Source: CAZVUW01 sp964629825
GTDB taxonomy: Bacteria > Actinomycetota > Nitriliruptoria > Euzebyales > Egibacteraceae
DNA: 25,265 bases
Reading direction: 5' to 3'
NCBI GenBank assembly: GCA_964629825.1
Contig: CAZVUW010000041.1
Span: 1 to 25,265 of the forward strand
Position 1 is the stretch's first letter. Each line of letters opens with the position of its first letter. Shown piece after piece: positions 14,919 to 20,477 of the stretch. The position numbers and the translations under genes are program-made. The notes under the pieces are model-generated. The model ran no database searches. It saw only the letters and a program-made list of their open reading frames with translations, and was not told the DNA's origin.

Positions 14919-15890
14919 ATGCGAAGGATCGCGGTGCTCACCAGCGGCGGCGATGCTCCGGGCATGAACGCGGCCATCCGCGCCGTGGTTCGCTCGGCCG
15001 ACGCGGAGCGCATCGAGGTCTACGGCGTGCGGGACGGGTACGCGGGCCTCATCGAGGGCCGGATCGAGCCCCTCTCCGCTCGCGAGGTGTCCGGCATCCT
15101 GCACGTCGGCGGCACGGTGCTGGGAACGGCGCGCTCCTCGCAGTTCCGAACCACGGAGGGCCGTGCCCAGGCCTGCAAGCACCTCGACCTGCGCGGCATC
15201 GAGGGGCTCGTCGTCATCGGCGGCGACGGCTCGTTCCGCGGCGCCGAGGCGCTGTCGCACGAGACCAACATCAAGGTCGTCGGCATCCCCGGCACGATCG
15301 ACAACGACCTGGTCGGCACCGACTTCACGCTGGGCTTCGACACCGCCGTCAACACCGCCCTGGAGTCCATCGACCGCATCCGCGACACGGCCCAGAGCCA
15401 CCGGCGGCTGTTCTTCATCGAGGTCATGGGCCGCACCAGCGGGTGGATCGCCCTCTACTCGGGCCTCGCCGGGGGGGCGACCGAGGTGCTCGTCCCCGAG
15501 CGCCCGACGGACCTGGAGCGGCTCCGCAGCCGCATCCGCGCCTCGTTCGCGCTCGGCAAGCGCTTCTGCCTGGTCGTCGTCGCGGAGGGCGACGACGCGG
15601 GCAACGCCTACGAGATCGCAAGCGCCGTCGCCGAGGGGCTGGACGGCATCGACTACCGGGTCTCGACCCTCGGGCACGTGCAGCGCGGCGGGCCGCCGTC
15701 CATGCGCGACCGGGTCCTGGCCGCCCTCCTGGGCGACGCGGCCGTGCGGGCGCTGGTGAGCGGGGCGAACCGGATCATGGTCGGCCAGCGGCACGGAGAG
15801 GTGGTCCACACCCCGCTCGACCGCACGTGGCTGGTGCACGAGCGCACGCCCGATGAGCTGCTCGCACTGATGGACCGCCTGGCGCGCTAG
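14919..15890 (+). CDS. pfkA: ATP-dependent 6-phosphofructokinase
   Basis: 323 residues, cytoplasmic glycolytic enzyme phosphorylating fructose 6-phosphate to fructose 1,6-bisphosphate. Seen: LTSGGDAPGMNAAIR (7-21), GGDGS at 101-105, PGTIDND at 124-130 with catalytic D128, and MGRTSGWIAL from residue 170 for sugar-phosphate binding. GGDG followed by PGTIDND, not the GGDD and PKTIDND versions, points to ATP and not pyrophosphate as phosphoryl donor. Length matches bacterial PfkA. The long upstream open frame, inside the MBL gene, is rejected; the family N-terminus starts exactly at ATG 14919 and a TAGTCT -10 is eight nt upstream. It converges with the CBS-domain gene. Confidence 0.96.
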   Translation: MRRIAVLTSGGDAPGMNAAIRAVVRSADAERIEVYGVRDGYAGLIEGRIEPLSAREVSGILHVGGTVLGTARSSQFRTTEGRAQACKHLDLRGIEGLVVIGGDGSFRGAEALSHETNIKVVGIPGTIDNDLVGTDFTLGFDTAVNTALESIDRIRDTAQSHRRLFFIEVMGRTSGWIALYSGLAGGATEVLVPERPTDLERLRSRIRASFALGKRFCLVVVAEGDDAGNAYEIASAVAEGLDGIDYRVSTLGHVQRGGPPSMRDRVLAALLGDAAVRALVSGANRIMVGQRHGEVVHTPLDRTWLVHERTPDELLALMDRLAR

Positions 15891-15916
15891 TTCGGTCGGC
15901 TCGTCGGTCCCGTCGC

Positions 15917-16351
15917 TTAGGCGCTGCCGGTGACGTAGGCCTCCATCGCCTCAGTCTGGATCTCGAGCTGTACCAGGCGCGACTTGACGACGTCGCCGAT
16001 CGACACGATCCCCACGAGCTGCCCGCCGTCGACGATCGGCACGTGCCGGATGCGCCGCTCGGTCATGGTCCGCGACAGCTCGTCGACCGTGGCGGTGGGC
16101 TCGCAGGTGTGGACCTCGGTGGTCATGACGTCCGCGACGGTGCGGTCGACCGCCGCGCCGCCGCTGCGCGCCAGCTCGCGGACGATGTCGCGCTCCGAGA
16201 TGATCCCGGCGACGGGGCGATCGGTGCCCGTGACCACCAGCGCGCCGATGCCGTGCTCGGCCAGCAGGTCGGCCGCCTCCTTCAGGGTCGCCCCGCTGTT
16301 GACGGTGTGCACCTCGGAGCCCTTGCGGGTCAGGATGGTCGAGATCTGCAT
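15917..16351 (-). CDS. CBS-domain pair protein
   Basis: 144 residues made of two CBS domains and little else. CBS1 runs about 5-65 (TLKEAADLLAEHGIGALVV, VAGIISERDIVRELA) and CBS2 about 72-130 (VADVMTTEVHTCEPTATVDE, RIRHVPIVDGGQLVGIVSIG). Such stand-alone pairs bind adenine nucleotides (AMP, ATP, NAD) or SAM and act as energy sensors or regulators; in mycobacteria similar small proteins respond to hypoxia, but no such link is shown here. The Shine-Dalgarno AAGGAG (complement of 16356-16361) sits four nt before the ATG. The likely promoter is at 16428-16433. Confidence 0.92.
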   Translation of the reverse strand: MQISTILTRKGSEVHTVNSGATLKEAADLLAEHGIGALVVTGTDRPVAGIISERDIVRELARSGGAAVDRTVADVMTTEVHTCEPTATVDELSRTMTERRIRHVPIVDGGQLVGIVSIGDVVKSRLVQLEIQTEAMEAYVTGSA

Positions 16352-16427
16352 GACGCTCCTTCACCTCTTGGCGATCGCGTGCCCTGGCGCTGCTAGACCT
16401 TTCCGGATGGTTCCCACCACCGGCAGC

Positions 16428-16433
16428 AGCATA
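16428..16433 (-). promoter_or_regulatory. Candidate -10 element for the CBS-domain gene
   Basis: On the minus strand the sequence is TATGCT, fitting TAnnnT, about 76 nt before the start codon. No convincing -35 is seen. It lies between the palindrome at 16513-16556 and the gene. Confidence 0.35.
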
Positions 16434-16474
16434 GGCATGGGGTGATGCCCGAAGGAAGGGTCACGGCCGCACCG

Positions 16475-16508
16475 CGGCTGGGCGCTAACACCGGCTGGGC
16501 GCTAACAC
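16475..16508. repeat. 17-bp tandem direct repeat, two perfect copies
   Basis: CGGCTGGGCGCTAACAC occurs at 16475-16491 and 16492-16508, followed by the first five bases of a third copy (16509-16513). Seventeen is not a multiple of three and the stretch has no gene. AACACCG within it is complementary to CGGTGTT at the left end of the adjoining palindrome, so a small alternative hairpin can form. Confidence 0.92.
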
Positions 16509-16512
16509 CGGC

Positions 16513-16556
16513 TCGGTGTTGTTTTCGGCGGACATGTCCGCCGAGAACAACACCGA
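16513..16556. repeat. 44-bp near-perfect palindrome in the CBS/MATE intergenic region
   Basis: The two 22-nt arms are complementary except for one position (a G-T pairing), and the centre is GGACATGTCC with no unpaired spacer. The left arm begins TCGGTGTTG and the right arm ends CAACACCGA. It lies 37 bp after the stop of the minus-strand MATE gene, so it could serve as a terminator, but no T-tract follows. A protein-binding operator or a dispersed palindromic repeat is equally possible. Confidence 0.93.
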
Positions 16557-16593
16557 AGGTCGAGCATCGAACGTGGGGTCGAGCCGTCGAGGC

Positions 16594-17919
16594 CTACGTG
16601 ACTGATGCGTCGGCCAGCGCCGTCCAGCGCTCACCGCGCAGCCGGATCAGCGTCGTCACCAGACGGATGACCATCAGGACGCCCATGCCCCACCACAGTC
16701 CGATCAGCCCGGCGTCGAGGGCCAGCGCCAGCAGCGCGAAGGGCACCAGTCCGCCGAACGAGGCCAGCGCCGTCGAGCCCAGAAGGAACCGGAAGTCGGC
16801 CGCGCCCATCAGCACGCCGTCGAGCACGAACACCACCCCCGCCGCCGGCAGCAGCACCGCCAGGACCCACCAGGCGTCGCCGACGGCGGACAGGATCTCA
16901 GCCTCCGTGGTGAAGATGCGCGGCAGCGGTCCCGCCAGAGCCAGGTGGATCAGCCCGAGGAGCGCGCCCGCGCCGAGGCCGTAGACGGTCAGCCGCCGTG
17001 CGTCGGCCCGGGCGACGTCGGGCCTGCCCGCGCCCAGCGCCGTCGCGATCAGGGCCTGCCCCGCGATCGCGAAGCCGTCCAGCACGAGGCCTTGCAGCGA
17101 CCACAGCTCGCGGATGATCTGGTGGCCGGCCAGCGTCACGACCCCCATGCGGGCCGCCACGCCCGTCGTGACCAGCACGCCCCCGAGCAGCGCCGCGGTG
17201 CGCAGGAACAGGTCCCGGGAGATGGACACGATCCCGCGCATAGCGCCGAGGTCGAGCCGCAGCACGTCGGGACGCAGCCGCAGCTGCCCCAGCACCAGGA
17301 ACGCGATCGCCGCTCCGGACTGCGCCAGGACGGTGCCCCAGGCCGCACCCGCGATCCCCAAGCCGGCGGGGTAGATCAGGGCCCAGCTCGCGAAGGCGTT
17401 CGTCACGTTGGCCGCGACGGCGATCCACAGCGGCGTCCTGGTGTCCTTGAGCCCGCGGAAGGCACCGTGCCCGACCGCGACGATCATCACCGGCACCGCC
17501 GCCAGGGCGCGCACGCGCAGATAGCTGAGGGCGTCGGTGAGCACGGCGCCCTCTGCTCCCATGGCCCTCAGGATCACCGGCGCCGCGAGCACCAGCACCG
17601 ACGTCACCAGCAGACCGCACAGCAGCGCCAGCCACAGCGCCTGGACGGCGTGGCGGCCCGCCGCGACCGGCTGGCCGGCTCCGCGCAGCCGCGCGATCTC
17701 GGCCGTGGTGCCGTAGGTGAGGAAGTTGAACAGCCAGAAGACGGTCGTGAACACCGCCGTGCTGACGCCCAGCGCGGCCAGCGGCACCGCCCCGAGCCGG
17801 CCGACCAGGGCGGTGTCGACCAGGCTCAGCAGGGGGTCGGCCGCCAGGGCCGCCATGGCCGGGATGGCCAGTGCGGCGATCTCGCGATGGCTGGCACGGG
17901 TGAGCTGGGGCACCGTCAT
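16594..17919 (-). CDS. MATE-family multidrug/DinF-like exporter
   Basis: 441 residues, a polytopic inner-membrane protein with about twelve helices, of the MATE/DinF type. Seen: N-terminal IAALAIPAMAALAADPLLSL then VDTALVGRLG and PLAALGVSTAVF, the usual first-helix features; a mid-protein AFRGLKDTRTPLWIAV (the FQGLGxxR-like cytoplasmic segment), and the second-half repeat LAGHQIIRELWSL, FAIAGQALIATALGAGR. It should extrude cationic or aromatic compounds using a Na+ or H+ gradient; the actual substrate is unknown. Start ATG at 17919: the N-terminal motif follows closely, and the frame upstream lies within the opposed gene. There is no clear Shine-Dalgarno; the start codon is 3 bp from the divergent ArfB-type gene's first ATG. 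Confidence 0.92.
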   Translation of the reverse strand: MTVPQLTRASHREIAALAIPAMAALAADPLLSLVDTALVGRLGAVPLAALGVSTAVFTTVFWLFNFLTYGTTAEIARLRGAGQPVAAGRHAVQALWLALLCGLLVTSVLVLAAPVILRAMGAEGAVLTDALSYLRVRALAAVPVMIVAVGHGAFRGLKDTRTPLWIAVAANVTNAFASWALIYPAGLGIAGAAWGTVLAQSGAAIAFLVLGQLRLRPDVLRLDLGAMRGIVSISRDLFLRTAALLGGVLVTTGVAARMGVVTLAGHQIIRELWSLQGLVLDGFAIAGQALIATALGAGRPDVARADARRLTVYGLGAGALLGLIHLALAGPLPRIFTTEAEILSAVGDAWWVLAVLLPAAGVVFVLDGVLMGAADFRFLLGSTALASFGGLVPFALLALALDAGLIGLWWGMGVLMVIRLVTTLIRLRGERWTALADASVT

Positions 17920-17922
17920 GGA

Positions 17923-18360
17923 ATGCTGACCGAGATGGACGTCATCGACATCGGGCACGGGGTGCGCATACCGGCCGAGGAGCTGCAGCTGAGCTTCGCG
18001 CGCTCGGGCGGACCCGGCGGGCAGCACGTGAACACCAGCTCGACCAAGGTCGAGCTGCGCTTTGACGTCGCCAGCTCGCCGTCGCTGAGCGATGCGCAGC
18101 GCGAGCGCATCCGGGCGGCGCTCGGGTCGCGGATCACGACCGATGGCGTCCTGGTCCTGCAGTCCTCGGAGCACCGCTCGCAGACCCGCAACCGCGAGGC
18201 GGTGATCGAGCGCTTCAGGACGCTGCTGTCCGATGCACTGCGTCCCGCGCGTCCGCGGCGCCCGACCCGGCCGACGCGCGCGTCGAAGGAGCGCCGCCTC
18301 GAGGCGAAGCGGGCCCGGTCGGAGCGGAAGGCGCTGCGTCGCAAGCCGGACCTGCCCTAG
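17923..18360 (+). CDS. arfB: ArfB (YaeJ)-type alternative ribosome-rescue peptidyl-tRNA hydrolase
   Basis: 145 residues (141 if the ATG at 17935 is used). The catalytic GGQ loop lies in ARSGGPGGQHVNTSSTKVEL, as in class I release factors but without codon-recognition domains. The C-terminus is a strongly basic tail (RASKERRLEAKRARSERK), which in ArfB enters the empty mRNA channel of stalled ribosomes. It should hydrolyse peptidyl-tRNA on non-stop complexes. Two ATGs, four codons apart, are both plausible and neither has a clear ribosome site; many homologues begin close to the second. It is divergent from the MATE gene with essentially no intergenic space. Confidence 0.93.
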   Translation: MLTEMDVIDIGHGVRIPAEELQLSFARSGGPGGQHVNTSSTKVELRFDVASSPSLSDAQRERIRAALGSRITTDGVLVLQSSEHRSQTRNREAVIERFRTLLSDALRPARPRRPTRPTRASKERRLEAKRARSERKALRRKPDLP

Positions 18361-18365
18361 CCGGT

Positions 18366-18390
18366 CCGGTCGGCGCGGCCGAGCGACCGG
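18366..18390. terminator. Possible terminator hairpin between convergent genes
   Basis: CCGGTCG (18366-18372) is perfectly complementary to CGACCGG (18384-18390) with an 11-nt loop, in the 34-bp gap between the arfB and unknown-gene stop codons. No T-tract follows on either strand. Confidence 0.4.
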
Positions 18391-18394
18391 CCGC

Positions 18395-18799
18395 TCAACG
18401 GCGCACGCGCTGCCGCAGCCAGTTGCGCTCGGCGTCGTGCCAGGCGTCGAGCGGCTCGACGACGTCGGCGATGGCCTCCAGCAGCTCCTCGAGCTCGCCC
18501 GTGGTCTCGGCCACGTGGTGGGCGTTCGGGATCGCCTCGACGGACTCCTTCATGGCGGCGCGGCAGGCCTGCCAGTCCGCCTCGACCGCCGGGACGCGCC
18601 AGACCTCCATGTGCGGCTCCACCGCGGCGATCTCGTCGCGCAGCAGGTCGAGGCCGACCCCGATCGGCGCCGGCTCGACCCGACCCACCGGCAGGCAGGA
18701 CAGCAGCGCGGAGCGCGCCTTCTCCACTCGCTCGGCCTGCTCCTGGAACGCCTCCCAGGCCGGGCGGAGCTCTTCGGGCATCTGCTTGCGTCTGAGCAT
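18395..18799 (-). CDS. Hypothetical soluble protein, mostly helical
   Basis: 134 residues; I do not recognise a family. It reads as an alpha-helical protein with heptad-like segments: WEAFQEQAERVEKARSALL near the start and ETTGELEELLEAIADVVEPL late, ending in a basic RQRVRR. There are two cysteines (CLPVG, QACRAA), no signal peptide and no membrane helix. Third-position G/C is as strong as in neighbouring genes, supporting that it is coding. ATG at 18799 has a purine-rich AAGAGAAG upstream, and a TACCAT on the same strand (complement of 18884-18889) might be its -10. It is convergent with arfB and divergent from the aldehyde dehydrogenase. Confidence 0.72.
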   Translation of the reverse strand: MLRRKQMPEELRPAWEAFQEQAERVEKARSALLSCLPVGRVEPAPIGVGLDLLRDEIAAVEPHMEVWRVPAVEADWQACRAAMKESVEAIPNAHHVAETTGELEELLEAIADVVEPLDAWHDAERNWLRQRVRR

Positions 18800-18932
18800 G
18801 GCGGCTTCTCTTGGTCAGATCCCAGGTGGGCGCGGCGCCGGCCGACAACGGACCGCGCTGGTGCCATATGGGGGGTCTGGGGAATGGTAGCCCCCAAGGC
18901 CACACCAGCCGCCCGGCTACGAGGAGCACGAG

Positions 18933-20357
18933 ATGCGCACCTATCAGCTGCTGATCGACGGCGAGCGCGTTGACACGGCAGAGCACCGCGACGTCCTCAA
19001 CCCCTACAGCGGCGAGGTCGTCGGACGCGTGGCGGTCGCAGACGCGGAGCACGCGCACCGCGCGGTGGACGCCGCGGCCGCGGCCCTGGAGCAGGTCCCG
19101 CCGCAGCACGAGCGCGCGGCCGTCCTGGAGCGGGCCCGCGACCTCGTGGCGGAGCACGCCGACGAGCTCGCCCGCTGCATCGCCGAGGAGGCCGGCAAGC
19201 CGATCCGCACCGCCTCGGCTGAGGTCGCCCGCTGTGCCGACACCCTGACCTTCGCGGCCGTCGAGGCGCGCCGGCTGGCCGGCGTGATGGTCCCCTTCGA
19301 GGCCTCGCCGGCCGGCGCGGGCAAGCTCGGCTTCACGCTGCTCCGACCCAAGGGCGTCGTCGCCGCGATCACGCCGTTCAACTTCCCACTGAACCTGGTG
19401 GCGCACAAGCTCGCGCCCGCCTTCGCGGCCGGTTGCCCGGTCGTCTTGAAGCCGGCCAGCGACACCCCGCTGACGGCATTTGCCCTGGCGGACCTCCTGC
19501 TCGAGGCAGGGATGCCGCCGGAGTTCCTGCACGTCCTGACCGGCCCGTCGAGCGCCATCGGCCCGGCCATCACCGAGCGGGACGAGATCGCCGTCATCTC
19601 CTTCACCGGCTCGACCGAGGTGGGCGCCGCGCTGCGCGAGGCCAACCCCACGAAGCCGGTGCTGATGGAGCTCGGCAACAACACGCCGGTCATCGTGGAC
19701 GCGAGCGCCGACCTCGACCGCGCCGCCGCGCGCATCGCCGCCACCGGCTACAGCTACGCGGGCCAGTCGTGCATCGCCGCGCAGCGGGTGTACGTCCACC
19801 AGCAGGTGAAGGACTCGTTCCTCGATGCCCTGATCCGGGAGGTCTCCCAGCTGGTGACCGGCGACCCCCTCGACGAGGCCACCGACGTCGGCCCGCTGAT
19901 CCGCCCCGAAGACCGTGACCGCGTCGTCGCCTGGATCGAGGAGGCCGTCGAGGCGGGCGCCAAGCTGCGGCTCGGGGGCGAGGTCAACCCCGACGGCACG
20001 CTCCAGCCGACCATCCTCGACGACGTCACCCCCGACATGAAGGTCTCCTGCATGGAGGTGTTCGGCCCCGTGCTGGCGATCCAGCCGGTCGCCGACCTCG
20101 ACGAGGCCATCCGCCTGTCCAACGACACCCGCTACGGGCTGCAGGCGGGGATCTTCACCGGGGACGTCGACGCGGCGCTGCGCGCCGCACGGCAGCTGCG
20201 CTTCGGCGGGGTGACCATCAACGAGTCGCCGACCTTCCGGGCGGACCAGCAGCCGTACGGCGGCGTCAAGGACTCCGGCAACACCCGCGAGGGGCCGGCC
20301 TGGGCGATCCGCGACTACCTGGAGGAGAGCGTCGTCATCCTCCACGAGGGCGGCTGA
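18933..20357 (+). CDS. NAD(P)+-dependent aldehyde dehydrogenase
   Basis: 474 residues, standard length for the ALDH superfamily. Seen: ITPFNFP at 146-152 with N150 stabilising the thiohemiacetal oxyanion, KPASDTPLTA (173-182) for cofactor phosphate, FTGSTEVG (224-231), general base E246 in LMELGNNTPVIV, nucleophile C280 in GQSC, and EVFGPV near 375. The usual LGGN after the base reads LGNN, a modest variation seen in some lactaldehyde/non-phosphorylating GAPDH-type members. It oxidises an aldehyde to its acid; the substrate is not predictable. ATG 18933 has GAGGAG six nt upstream. The next gene encodes an acyl-CoA ligase fusion, which could activate the acid product. Confidence 0.93.
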   Translation: MRTYQLLIDGERVDTAEHRDVLNPYSGEVVGRVAVADAEHAHRAVDAAAAALEQVPPQHERAAVLERARDLVAEHADELARCIAEEAGKPIRTASAEVARCADTLTFAAVEARRLAGVMVPFEASPAGAGKLGFTLLRPKGVVAAITPFNFPLNLVAHKLAPAFAAGCPVVLKPASDTPLTAFALADLLLEAGMPPEFLHVLTGPSSAIGPAITERDEIAVISFTGSTEVGAALREANPTKPVLMELGNNTPVIVDASADLDRAAARIAATGYSYAGQSCIAAQRVYVHQQVKDSFLDALIREVSQLVTGDPLDEATDVGPLIRPEDRDRVVAWIEEAVEAGAKLRLGGEVNPDGTLQPTILDDVTPDMKVSCMEVFGPVLAIQPVADLDEAIRLSNDTRYGLQAGIFTGDVDAALRAARQLRFGGVTINESPTFRADQQPYGGVKDSGNTREGPAWAIRDYLEESVVILHEGG

Positions 20358-20387
20358 GACGGCAGGGTTATCGGCGCCGCGCCTCGG

Positions 20388-20393
20388 TAGAGT
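20388..20393 (+). promoter_or_regulatory. Candidate -10 element upstream of the GNAT/acyl-CoA ligase gene
   Basis: TAGAGT would yield a leader of roughly 78 nt. The leader contains GGCCC and GGGGCC segments able to pair. The gene therefore may have its own promoter despite following the aldehyde dehydrogenase by 120 bp. Confidence 0.4.
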
Positions 20394-20477
20394 CCCGGTG
20401 CCACGCCGTCGGCCCTGCAGGCGGTTCTGCGGGGGGCCGCGCGCGTGCCGCCGCACCAGCGAGCCAGGAGAGAGACC

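Noticed and set aside
15872..15910. Hairpin between pfkA and the CBS gene (GGACCG with CGGTCC)
   Set aside because: Six-base arms with a 27-nt loop are too weak to call a terminator in DNA of this composition.
16475..16556. CRISPR array or transposon end
   Set aside because: The direct repeats are contiguous, without spacers, and only two; there is no transposase, target-site duplication or cas gene nearby.
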